Source of the DNA: Paraprevotella sp.
Lineage (GTDB): Bacteria > Bacteroidota > Bacteroidia > Bacteroidales > Bacteroidaceae
Length of the DNA stretch: 14,417 bases
Assembly (NCBI GenBank): GCA_017425765.1
Contig: JAFOXE010000220.1
Span: forward strand, 1-14,417
Direction of reading: 5' to 3'
In this document: positions 8,210 to 14,417 of the stretch, in pieces
Numbering within the stretch: position 1 is the stretch's first letter
Layout of the letters: each line of letters opens with the position of its first letter
Program-made: the position numbers and the translations under genes
The notes under the pieces: model-generated
Told to the model about the DNA's origin: nothing
What the model saw: only the letters and a program-made list of their open reading frames with translations
Databases searched by the model: none

Positions 8210-8222
8210 AACTTATCCACAT
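8210..8222 (+). repeat. DnaA-box-like sequence, right inverted copy
   Basis: AACTTATCCACAT contains an exact DnaA box TTATCCACA (8213-8221). It begins two bases after the transporter stop codon and mirrors the copy at 6635-6622, differing by a single T. Confidence 0.5.
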
Positions 8223-8233
8223 ATCAATATGCA

Positions 8234-8270
8234 GAAAGAGCGGAACTGTTTTGTTCCGCTCTTTCTTTTT
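8234..8270 (+). terminator. Rho-independent terminator of the SLC13 gene
   Basis: A perfect 13-bp stem (GAAAGAGCGGAAC at 8234-8246 with GTTCCGCTCTTTC at 8253-8265) has a 6-nt loop TGTTTT and is followed by TTTTT. It lies 26 bases after the stop codon. Confidence 0.93.
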
Positions 8271-8277
8271 ATATTCA

Positions 8278-8309
8278 AAGTAAGATGATTTACTCACATC
8301 ATCTTACTT
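8278..8309 (-). terminator. Probable terminator of nudC
   Basis: A perfect 12-bp stem (AAGTAAGATGAT at 8278-8289 with ATCATCTTACTT at 8298-8309) has an 8-nt loop. On the minus strand, the direction of nudC which ends at 8348, the stem ends in TTT followed by AT-rich sequence. It is back to back with the SLC13 terminator. Confidence 0.7.
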
Positions 8310-8347
8310 CCCTTTTGCACTCCTATATATACTATAACGTGAAGAAT

Positions 8348-9121
8348 TTAATCGAACTCCCCCTCTAACCAAGCATCAATCAAACGGCGGGCCAACGATA
8401 CTTTTCCCGGAATTTCGGGAAGATTACTACGTGAAAACCAACCACCGGCCCCCAATTCCTCGTGTTGTAATTTGAGCGTGCCATCGGCATAATCGGCTAC
8501 AAAACCAACCATCAAGCCGCAAGGATAAGGCCATGGCTGACTACCGTAATACCGAATATTACATACTCGTATGTGGGTTTCCTCCCATACTTCTCGCGCC
8601 ACACACTCCTCTAATGTTTCACCCGTTTCCACGAAGCCCGCAACTAGTCCGTAATGCTTGCCTCTAAAGTTATGGGCATGCACCATTAAAGCCTCGTCAC
8701 CACGTTTTACCAACACAATGATTGCCGTAGACAGTTGTGGCCACACTTCCTTTCCACAGTTGACACAACGTTTACTGATGGCTGTATGAAACTTCATCGG
8801 ACCACCGCACACACCGCAAAACTTAGTCGTACTGTCCCAATACAGCAATTCGGCAGCCTTACCGGCCATACGATATTCATCCTCAGTCAACACTTCGAAC
8901 GAAACTCGAAGTCCCACCATTTTCATGTCGGACAAATACGTAATTGGTGCATCCATTCGCAATGCCACACATGACTTTCCATTCATAGTTGGCAACTCTA
9001 TTTGTGTGTGCCATGGTTGCAATGTAACAGGTGCAGATTCCGACAAAGGTATGTTATATCCCCCCTCGCCTTGTTGCAACAAGAGTTCGTCCTTACAAAA
9101 GATAAACCAATATCGTTCCAT
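8348..9121 (-). CDS. nudC: NAD+ diphosphatase / NAD-cap decapping Nudix hydrolase
   Basis: NudC hydrolyses NADH/NAD+ to NMN(H) and AMP and in E. coli removes NAD caps from RNA 5' ends. The 257-residue protein matches E. coli NudC length and has the same order: an N-terminal domain (1-98), a four-cysteine zinc ribbon (C102, C105, C119, C122), then the Nudix domain. The Nudix box runs 162-184: GFVETGE, RE at 176-177 and EE at 180-181. The family-specific SQPWPYP motif (194-200), which identifies NADH pyrophosphatases within the superfamily, follows ten residues later. The usual glycine near the end of the Nudix box is His183 (EETHI; E. coli has EESGI). It follows the sugar-mutase gene on the same strand with an 89-bp gap containing a probable terminator. 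I see no clear promoter of its own, so readthrough is possible. Confidence 0.94.
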   Translation of the reverse strand: MERYWFIFCKDELLLQQGEGGYNIPLSESAPVTLQPWHTQIELPTMNGKSCVALRMDAPITYLSDMKMVGLRVSFEVLTEDEYRMAGKAAELLYWDSTTKFCGVCGGPMKFHTAISKRCVNCGKEVWPQLSTAIIVLVKRGDEALMVHAHNFRGKHYGLVAGFVETGETLEECVAREVWEETHIRVCNIRYYGSQPWPYPCGLMVGFVADYADGTLKLQHEELGAGGWFSRSNLPEIPGKVSLARRLIDAWLEGEFD

Positions 9122-9149
9122 ATTTTCTTTTACATATTGTCAACATACA

Positions 9150-9193
9150 AAGAGTTCCCTCCTGCCTGCCGATGCAAGCGGAAGGGAACTTTT
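9150..9193 (-). terminator. Probable terminator of the phospho-sugar mutase gene
   Basis: AGTTCCCT (minus, 9190-9183 side) pairs with AGGGAACT (9160-9153 side), extendable through A-T and G-T pairs at the base, with an inner TGC-ATCG-GCA mini-stem. On the minus strand it ends in CTCTTTGT, a poor T-tail. It lies 18 bases after the mutase stop and ends about 30 bases before the nudC ATG, so it may attenuate rather than fully stop transcription into nudC. Confidence 0.6.
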
Positions 9194-9210
9194 ATGAGAA
9201 CTACCAATTA

Positions 9211-10968
9211 TTACAACCCCAACGAAGCCTTAATAGCATCTACCTTTTGCAAAGCCTCGTTCTTGGCTGCTGCATAGCATTTTGCACATGCCATTTCACC
9301 TGCAATCTCCAAGTAGAACTTTATCTTAGGCTCAGTTCCTGAAGGACGAACGCTCACCTTGCTACCATCAGCTGTATACCATTGCAATACGTTTGAAGTT
9401 TCCGGTTGATCGATGTCGGTGGTATTACCTTCGGCATCTGTTGCTTTAAGTGATTTATAATCCTTGGTCAGAACAACGGCTGAACCGGCGATTTCTTTAG
9501 GAGGATTTGCACGGAAGTTGTCCATCATAGCCTTGATCTCATCGGCACCGCTCTTACCGGGTTTCACCACGTTGACGGTGTAGTTCAATGAGAATCCATA
9601 CTCAACATAAATGTCCATCAACACATCGAACAAAGTTTTGCCTTGGTCTTTTGCCCAAGCACAGATTTCGGCCAACAAAGAACAAGCTGATACGGCATCC
9701 TTGTCACGAACAAAATCTTGTGCCAAGAAACCGTAGCTCTCTTCACCACCACCTATATATACCTTTTTGCCCTCATTTAGACGAATCTCACGTGCAATCC
9801 ACTTGAAACCGGTATAGCAGTCGAACATTTCTACGTTATTCTTATCGGCTACGTTCTTAATCAACTCGGTGGTAACAATGGTCTTCACGATGAATTCATT
9901 GCCCTTCATCTTGCCCATGGCAATGCGGTTCTTAATTATGTAATACAAGAACAACAAGCAAGTTTGATTACCGTCAACAAGAACCCATTCACCCTTGTTG
10001 TCCTTGCATGCCATACCTACACGGTCGGCATCAGGGTCGCTGGCCATAACAATGTCTGCATCAATGCTCTTTGCAAGATTGATGGCCATGGTCAAGGCTT
10101 CAGCATTTTCCGGATTAGGAGAAATAACGGTTGGAAAGTCGCCAGACTTTATCATCTGCTCAGGTACTGTGTGGATGTTTTCAAAGCCCCACATCTGCAA
10201 TGAGCGCGGAATCAACATCATACCTGTACCATGAATCGGAGTATACACAATCTTCATATCCTTTTGACGCTGAATAACTTCAGGGTCAATTGAGATGGTC
10301 TTGATGTGCTCCAAATATACATCGTCAATTTCTTTTCCGACGATTTGAATCAATGGGTTTGTTGTGTCAATTTCCTTTACGAGCCCTTTTATGTCGGCAA
10401 CTGACACCTTATTTACCTCATCTATAATACCTTTATCGTGCGGTGCCAACACCTGTGCACCATCGTCCCAATATGCTTTATAACCATTGTACTCCTTCGG
10501 GTTGTGCGATGCAGTAAGGATAATACCGCTTTGGCAACCTAAGTGACGAATAGCAAAACTCATCTCGGGAGTAGGACGCATATCCTCGAACAAATACACC
10601 TTGATGCCGTTGGCAGCAAAGATATTAGCCGATACCTCAGCAAACAAGCGGCTGTTGTTGCGACAGTCATGACCTACAACCACGCTAATTTGCTCCATGT
10701 CCTTAAAGTTCTTGTTCAAATAGTTAGATAGTCCTTGTGTGGCTGCACCTACAGTGTAGATGTTCATGCGGTTTGTACCCACACCCATAATACCTCTCAG
10801 ACCACCAGTACCAAACTCAAGATTCTTATAAAATCCATCAATCAATTCTGTTTTGTCGTCTGAAGCCAGAATTCGACTTACTTCTGCTTGGGTTTCTGCA
10901 TCATATAGTGATGATGCCAACCACTCTTGTGCTTTTGCTTCACAAGCTTTAATCAATTCGTTGTCCAT
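9211..10968 (-). CDS. pgm: Phospho-sugar mutase (phosphoglucomutase/phosphomannomutase, PGM2-like)
   Basis: An alpha-D-phosphohexomutase that interconverts hexose 1- and 6-phosphates through a phosphoserine, linking glycolysis with nucleotide-sugar and polysaccharide synthesis. The 585-residue protein has the long form of the family (similar to B. subtilis PgcA, 581). Its four domain signatures are in order: EFGTGGLRG (51-59) with the catalytic loop TASHNPKEYNGYK (152-164), where S154 is the phosphorylated serine; the metal loop DPDADR (311-316); the sugar-specificity loop GGGEESYG (406-413); and the phosphate-binding loop RPSGTEPK (541-548). The GEESYG loop fits phosphoglucomutase-type substrates, but glucose and mannose phosphates cannot be separated by eye. 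The start at 10968 gives the family N-terminus. A -7 promoter element lies 43 bases upstream, and a probable terminator follows. Confidence 0.93.
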   Translation of the reverse strand: MDNELIKACEAKAQEWLASSLYDAETQAEVSRILASDDKTELIDGFYKNLEFGTGGLRGIMGVGTNRMNIYTVGAATQGLSNYLNKNFKDMEQISVVVGHDCRNNSRLFAEVSANIFAANGIKVYLFEDMRPTPEMSFAIRHLGCQSGIILTASHNPKEYNGYKAYWDDGAQVLAPHDKGIIDEVNKVSVADIKGLVKEIDTTNPLIQIVGKEIDDVYLEHIKTISIDPEVIQRQKDMKIVYTPIHGTGMMLIPRSLQMWGFENIHTVPEQMIKSGDFPTVISPNPENAEALTMAINLAKSIDADIVMASDPDADRVGMACKDNKGEWVLVDGNQTCLLFLYYIIKNRIAMGKMKGNEFIVKTIVTTELIKNVADKNNVEMFDCYTGFKWIAREIRLNEGKKVYIGGGEESYGFLAQDFVRDKDAVSACSLLAEICAWAKDQGKTLFDVLMDIYVEYGFSLNYTVNVVKPGKSGADEIKAMMDNFRANPPKEIAGSAVVLTKDYKSLKATDAEGNTTDIDQPETSNVLQWYTADGSKVSVRPSGTEPKIKFYLEIAGEMACAKCYAAAKNEALQKVDAIKASLGL

Positions 10969-11010
10969 ATAGTTTATATTGTAATGTTCTTTTTTACTTT
11001 AACACAAGAG

Positions 11011-11018
11011 CAAAGATA
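11011..11018 (-). promoter_or_regulatory. -7 element of the phospho-sugar mutase promoter
   Basis: TATCTTTG on the minus strand matches TAnnTTTG, 42 bases upstream of the mutase ATG. No convincing -33 TTTG is present at the expected spacing. Confidence 0.6.
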
Positions 11019-11113
11019 AAAAGAAAAAACGAGAGATTAAGTAAATGAATAAGAAAATATTACGCACAAAAGGAGAACGAGTGACACATGTGCATTGAAA
11101 AGGTCATAAAAAA

Positions 11114-11168
11114 CACACGAGCAAAGGGGCAAAAACACACCACGGTGTGAGCACCCTCCACACGCTCG
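11114..11168. repeat. Palindromic intergenic repeat, copy 2
   Basis: It shares the core ACACCAYGGTGTGRGYACCCT with copy 1 (3353 onward), then CACACG. Outer arms CGAGC (11118-11122) and GCTCG (11164-11168) pair, inner AGGG (11125-11128) pairs with CCCT (11054-type block at 11154-11157), and the centre CACACC-AC-GGTGTG (11136-11149) is a near-palindrome. The outer arms are swapped relative to copy 1 (copy 1 has GCTCG on the left and CGAGC on the right), yet they still pair. Confidence 0.7.
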
Positions 11169-11180
11169 GCTTGATGCAAC

Positions 11181-11216
11181 GACACCACGGTGTAGTGCAT
11201 GCCCACACGTACGTGT
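11181..11216. repeat. Palindromic intergenic repeat, copy 3 (partial or divergent)
   Basis: GACACCACGGTGT (11181-11193) repeats the core of copies 1 and 2. After a 10-base GC-rich spacer containing GCATGC comes the perfect 12-bp palindrome ACACGTACGTGT (11205-11216). The ACCCT block and the outer arms of copy 1 are missing, so it is a shorter or diverged version. It abuts the C69 terminator. Confidence 0.6.
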
Positions 11217-11274
11217 AAAAAAAGCACTGCTTCAATACATTATTTCCACATGAGAATAATATATCAAAGCAGTG
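11217..11274 (-). terminator. Terminator of the nadC-C69 peptidase operon
   Basis: Read on the minus strand, CACTGCTT (11274-11267) pairs with AAGCAGTG (11232-11225). Inside is a second stem ATTATT/AATAAT (11260-11255 with 11244-11239), separated from the first by a symmetrical 6/6 internal loop. The hairpin is followed by C and a run of seven T (11223-11217). It begins 54 bases after the peptidase stop. Confidence 0.8.
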
Positions 11275-11327
11275 GTTATACTATTATAAGTCAGCGTATT
11301 GCTCAAGTCCTACTAAAAGTAGAACTA

Positions 11328-12977
11328 TTATTGGGGCATCAAGAATCTTTCACCTGTTTCACGAACAATTTGTTTACGATAGGCCTCAGGAAAACCGGGA
11401 CGCTCTACCGGAACTGCATATCCGCCAGGCGTACGTACAAACTTGCCATCCTTTTCTTTTTTCACAGCCTGGTCGTTATACTTTACAATAAGATACTTAC
11501 CCAATTCCATCCAACGGTCGAGCATTCCTTGTGCCACTCTGTTGGTGTAGGCTGTAAGATATTTTCGTGACTCAGCTGCACGTTCACCGTTTTCGCCACC
11601 CAATTTCAAAGCTTCATCTTCGATGGTTGGTTGCAATGCATTGTAGTCGCGTTCTAATTCATCACGAACCCTCTGCAAGTCGGCAAACATTTGATTATAA
11701 CGCAGATAAACCATATTACTCACCCAATTACACACCCAAAATGCATTGCGAAAAGAAAAGGTAAAGGTATCGGCCAATTTGTTTGAATAACATTCCGGAA
11801 CCACATCGGTGCAGCAATACACTGGAGTATAGGCTATCATGTTGCTATCATCACATCCAAACCACAACACACCACCCACATGGTTAGGTAACCACGAACG
11901 CATTTGAGCGACCAAAGTAAAGGCTGTTTGCTGTGTAGAAATGGGACGCTCGTTGAAATACGTACGCCCATCTACTTCATACATCAAGGGAGTGGGACGA
12001 TAGGGTGCCTCGTACGGTCCCTGCCCTATGTCGGAATCCAATGCAAAAGGTGTACCTTCATAGTGATCGCGCATCATGTTCTTAATGTCTTGTACACTAA
12101 GCAATTTGTCCGGCTTTATAAAAAGTGGCATAGGTTCGGCCTTGAAGTCACTACCCGATACATAGGGTAGATATTTTTCCATTCCGGCGGTGCAACGATT
12201 AAAGAATGTCCACACGCGTGCTTCACAGAAGCGCAAAGCCAAGAAATCGGCAGGAGCATAAGCCTCGGAAAATGAGAACTCGTTATCCTTGCCCGAAAAG
12301 TATCCCTTCTCACGTGCAAAGCTGATTACATCCTTTGAATAAACACAATTCTTCTTATCTCGAAGCGGAAATTGACGGATTCTGCTCTGGTTGGCATGTG
12401 CCGACACGCAATCGTCGGGCACTCGTACAGCCACCCACACAGCTCCCTTTCTTCCAGGGCCTTTCCCTATAAGTTCTAGAATCCAAGCCTCGTTTGGGTC
12501 GGCTAAGGTAATACTTTCGCCACCGCTTCGATAGCCATATTTCTCTATCAATCCGGTCATTACATCAATAGCTTCACGTGCTGTTTTTGAGCGTTGCAAA
12601 GTGATGTATATCAAGCTACCATAATCAAGCAGTCCGGTAGAATCTTCCAACTCAGCCCGTCCTCCAAATGTAGTTTCGACGATGGTAAGTTGATGCTCAT
12701 TCATATTTCCCACCACATTATAGGTTTCAGTGGCCTCCTCTATCTCACCGAGGTAATTATTCGTTTCCCAGTCGTAAACAGAACGCATAGTTCCTGGTTT
12801 GTGCTTAGCCGCAGGATAGTGACAAAGGAAACCAAAACTACCATAGTCGTCCGCACTGTAAGTCACGATAACCGAACCATCCGTAGATGCTTTTTTACCT
12901 ACAATAAGGTTAGTACATGCATTGGACGTGGTATAAACCAGCACAAATACAAGCAAACAGAACAATCTTATTTTCAT
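11328..12977 (-). CDS. Secreted C69-family dipeptidase (Ntn hydrolase)
   Basis: The 549-residue protein begins with a signal peptide (hydrophobic 5-17, cleavage expected after TTSNA at 20). Cleavage exposes C21 of CTNLIVGKKAS; in peptidase family C69 such an N-terminal cysteine is the Ntn-hydrolase nucleophile. Other family-typical segments are DGSVIVTYSADDYG (33-46), an NMNEHQLTIVETTFGGR block (91-107), GESITLADPNEAWILE (about 153-168) and VSAHANQSRIRQF near 190-203. Characterised members are dipeptidases (Lactobacillus PepDA), so the likely role is extracytoplasmic peptide degradation. The site Ala-Cys could also be read as a lipobox-like site, but the residues before it are SNA rather than a classical L-A/G-A/G-C, so I favour a periplasmic or secreted protein with a free cysteine. 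The gene starts 15 bases after the nadC stop, is probably in the same transcript, and is closed by the terminator at 11274-11217. Confidence 0.9.
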   Translation of the reverse strand: MKIRLFCLLVFVLVYTTSNACTNLIVGKKASTDGSVIVTYSADDYGSFGFLCHYPAAKHKPGTMRSVYDWETNNYLGEIEEATETYNVVGNMNEHQLTIVETTFGGRAELEDSTGLLDYGSLIYITLQRSKTAREAIDVMTGLIEKYGYRSGGESITLADPNEAWILELIGKGPGRKGAVWVAVRVPDDCVSAHANQSRIRQFPLRDKKNCVYSKDVISFAREKGYFSGKDNEFSFSEAYAPADFLALRFCEARVWTFFNRCTAGMEKYLPYVSGSDFKAEPMPLFIKPDKLLSVQDIKNMMRDHYEGTPFALDSDIGQGPYEAPYRPTPLMYEVDGRTYFNERPISTQQTAFTLVAQMRSWLPNHVGGVLWFGCDDSNMIAYTPVYCCTDVVPECYSNKLADTFTFSFRNAFWVCNWVSNMVYLRYNQMFADLQRVRDELERDYNALQPTIEDEALKLGGENGERAAESRKYLTAYTNRVAQGMLDRWMELGKYLIVKYNDQAVKKEKDGKFVRTPGGYAVPVERPGFPEAYRKQIVRETGERFLMPQ

Positions 12978-12992
12978 AGGATTAAGATAGGA

Positions 12993-13841
12993 TTAGCAAG
13001 CCTTAAAGCTCATATCAAGACCCATTACCGAATGAGTGAGCGCACCCACGGAGATGAAGTCTACACCACACTCTGCATAATCGCGCAAAGTGTCGAAGGT
13101 GATACCGCCACTTGATTCCACTTCATAACGTCCTGCCACCATCTCAACAGCCTTCTTCGTGTTTTCCGGAGTGAAGTTGTCAAGCATAATTCGATGTACA
13201 CCGCCAATGTTCAAAACCTCATTAAGTTCGTCAAAGTTGCGCACCTCTATTTCAATCTTCAAGTCCTTACCTTTTGCTTTTAGATATTCATGGCAACGAT
13301 TGATAGCATTGGCAATACCACCCGAGAAGTCGACATGATTGTCCTTCAACAAAATCATGTCAAACAAACCGATACGGTGATTCACACCGCCACCAATCTT
13401 CACGGCTTCTTTCTCCAACATACGCATACCGGGTGTAGTCTTGCGGGTATCAAGTACACGAGTTTTAGTTCCTTTCAAACGTTCAACGTAGCGTGCAGTC
13501 ATTGTGGCGATGCCACTCATACGTTGCATAATATTAAGCATCAAACGCTCAGTCTGCAACAAACTCTGAATACGTCCGGTAACAATCATTGCCACATCGC
13601 CGGGTTTTACTCTTGTTCCGTCCTCGATAAAGACCTCGACCTGCATCTCCGGATCAAAACGATGAAATACTTGTTTGGCAATCTCCACGCCCGCAAGAAT
13701 TCCTTCTTCCTTTATCAATAGTTTTGACTTGCCCATTACATCGGCCGGAATACAACACAACGTAGTGTGGTCGCCATCACCTATATCCTCGGCAAATGCC
13801 AAGTCAATCAATCTGTCATTTAATTCTTCAACTGTAAGCAT
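12993..13841 (-). CDS. nadC: Nicotinate-nucleotide pyrophosphorylase (carboxylating), quinolinate phosphoribosyltransferase
   Basis: NadC converts quinolinate and PRPP to nicotinate mononucleotide in de novo NAD synthesis, in the cytoplasm. The 282-residue protein matches the usual length (about 280-300). The N-terminal alpha/beta sandwich begins FAEDIGDGDHTT (16-27). Active-site signatures follow: LDTRKTTPGMR (130-140, R133 and K134), GGGVNHRIGLFDMILLKDNH (150-169, H155, R156, K166), EIEVRNFDE (197-205), MLDNF (219-223), ESSGGI (242-247) and SVGALTHS (264-271). All expected substrate-binding residues are present. The start at 13841 fits the family, and a promoter lies upstream. The C69 peptidase gene follows after 15 bases; nadA and nadB are not in the window. 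Confidence 0.96.
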   Translation of the reverse strand: MLTVEELNDRLIDLAFAEDIGDGDHTTLCCIPADVMGKSKLLIKEEGILAGVEIAKQVFHRFDPEMQVEVFIEDGTRVKPGDVAMIVTGRIQSLLQTERLMLNIMQRMSGIATMTARYVERLKGTKTRVLDTRKTTPGMRMLEKEAVKIGGGVNHRIGLFDMILLKDNHVDFSGGIANAINRCHEYLKAKGKDLKIEIEVRNFDELNEVLNIGGVHRIMLDNFTPENTKKAVEMVAGRYEVESSGGITFDTLRDYAECGVDFISVGALTHSVMGLDMSFKAC

Positions 13842-13874
13842 ATTCGTTAAATTTTAGAGTTATATTCATTTGTA

Positions 13875-13903
13875 CAAAGGTATAAAGAATATCTCGGCAC
13901 AAA
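13875..13903 (-). promoter_or_regulatory. nadC operon promoter
   Basis: On the minus strand TTTG (13903-13900) is followed after 17 bases by TACCTTTG (13882-13875). Both elements match the Bacteroidetes consensus; the spacing is at the short end of the accepted range. The -7 box ends 33 bases before the nadC ATG. The sequence further upstream carries two CGTTAA direct repeats ten bases apart (13915-13920 and 13925-13930). Confidence 0.65.
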
Positions 13904-13959
13904 ACGGCGTAAATCGTTAAAGAGCGTTAAGAAGATGCCACGAGTAGCACACAAAGCAT

Positions 13960-13967
13960 TACCTTTG
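13960..13967 (+). promoter_or_regulatory. -7 element of the rlmH promoter
   Basis: TACCTTTG matches TAnnTTTG exactly. It ends only five bases before the rlmH ATG (13973), so transcription should begin at or within a few bases of the start codon. No clear -33 box is visible about 19 bases upstream. Confidence 0.55.
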
Positions 13968-13972
13968 CCCAC

Positions 13973-14417
13973 ATGAAGGCCGTTTTACTTGTTGTGGGCA
14001 AAAATACCGACCCACATTTCATCGCATCAATCAACGAATACCTACAACGTATTCAACACTATCTTACATTTGATTTTGAGGTTATCCCTGAGTTGAAAAA
14101 CACGAAAGCACTCAGCGCCGAACAGCAAAAATCGCGTGAAGCTGAAATGATGAAGAAGTTTTTTCAAGCCGGCGACCACATTGTACTACTTGATGAGCAT
14201 GGCCGTGAATTCAGATCCATGGAATTTGCAACTTGGATGCAGAAAAAAATGAACAACGTGAACAAAAGATTGGTGTTTGTTGTAGGTGGTCCTTATGGTT
14301 TTGCACCCGAAATTTATGGATTAGCCCAAGAAAAGATATCCTTATCGAAGATGACCTTCTCGCATCAAATGATACGCCTTCTTTTTGTGGAACAAGTATA
14401 TCGTGCAATGACGATCC
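13973..14417 (+). CDS. rlmH: 23S rRNA (pseudouridine1915-N3)-methyltransferase, 3' end cut by the window
   Basis: RlmH is the SPOUT-class methyltransferase that methylates pseudouridine 1915 (E. coli numbering) in helix 69 of 23S rRNA, acting as a dimer on 70S ribosomes. The first 148 codons are present; family proteins are about 155-160 residues, so only about ten are missing. It opens with KAVLLVVGK (2-10), like the MKI-VGK start of RlmH. The SAM-binding knot contains IVLLDEHGREFRSMEFA (about 71-87), FVVGGPYGF (about 104-112) and KISLSKMTFSHQMIR (about 122-136), ending VEQVYRA before the edge. The ATG at 13973 is set by this N-terminal match; no earlier in-frame start is needed. It is divergent from nadC with a 131-bp spacer and probably has a leaderless transcript. 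Confidence 0.95.
   Translation, partial: MKAVLLVVGKNTDPHFIASINEYLQRIQHYLTFDFEVIPELKNTKALSAEQQKSREAEMMKKFFQAGDHIVLLDEHGREFRSMEFATWMQKKMNNVNKRLVFVVGGPYGFAPEIYGLAQEKISLSKMTFSHQMIRLLFVEQVYRAMTI

Larger units (their letters stand above)
10969..11327. other. 359-bp intergenic region between the mutase and C69 peptidase genes
   Basis: Reading from the mutase end, it holds the mutase promoter (-7 box 11018-11011), a short AT-rich stretch with a CACATGTG palindrome (11085-11092), two copies of the GC-rich palindromic repeat (11114-11168 and 11181-11216), and the terminator of the C69 gene (11274-11217). I see no open reading frame or RNA gene with support here; the plus-strand frame starting at 11199 runs antisense into the peptidase gene and is rejected. 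Confidence 0.7.

Noticed and set aside
11199..11570. Plus-strand open frame beginning in the palindromic repeat region
   Set aside because: It runs through the C69 terminator and then antisense to the C69 gene; no promoter or known domain.
12594..13115. 173-codon plus-strand open frame across the C69 peptidase and nadC
   Set aside because: It is antisense to both genes, with no domain or promoter.

Overview
The window reads as ordinary chromosome from a member of the Bacteroidota, most likely the order Bacteroidales; Prevotellaceae is possible but cannot be settled from this sequence. The main evidence is the promoters. Eight of the genes or operons are preceded by the Bacteroidetes -7 element TAnnTTTG (TATCTTTG, TACCTTTG, TAATTTTG or TATTTTTG), and Shine-Dalgarno sequences are weak or absent. 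The protein set fits: short metal-type KdsA, SIS-CBS KdsD, a PGM2-like sugar mutase, a secreted C69 peptidase and a SLC13-type transporter.

Layout. Positions 1-1922 (minus) hold a tightly packed envelope operon: kdsA, kdsD and the start of a phospholipase-D/cardiolipin-synthase-like gene that runs off the left edge. Divergent from it (plus) are a MaoC-like hydratase with a strong terminator and then guanine deaminase guaD. guaD converges on dapA, and a palindromic repeat plus a bidirectional terminator lie between them. dapA (minus, own promoter) follows ligA (minus). ligA is divergent from a SLC13/DASS anion:sodium symporter gene (plus), which converges on nudC (minus); two terminators lie back to back. 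Behind nudC lies a phospho-sugar mutase gene (minus). Next comes a 359-bp intergenic region with two more palindromic repeat copies. The last minus-strand unit is nadC followed by a secreted C69 dipeptidase. At the right edge rlmH (plus, cut by the window end) is divergent from nadC.

How the genes work together. KdsA makes KDO-8-phosphate from the arabinose-5-phosphate produced by KdsD, so the first operon feeds LPS inner-core synthesis and may add a lipid-modifying enzyme. The rest are independent housekeeping units: lysine/diaminopimelate (dapA), DNA joining (ligA), NAD metabolism (nadC, nudC), purine salvage (guaD), hexose-phosphate interconversion (mutase), peptide breakdown (C69), ribosome modification (rlmH) and dicarboxylate-type uptake (SLC13).

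I found no CRISPR array, tRNA, rRNA, transposase, prophage or obvious defence system. The most unusual signals are non-coding: a dispersed GC-rich palindromic repeat whose outer stem appears to covary between two copies, inverted DnaA-box-like sequences flanking the transporter gene, a dapA promoter embedded in a perfect inverted repeat, and a probable leaderless start for rlmH.
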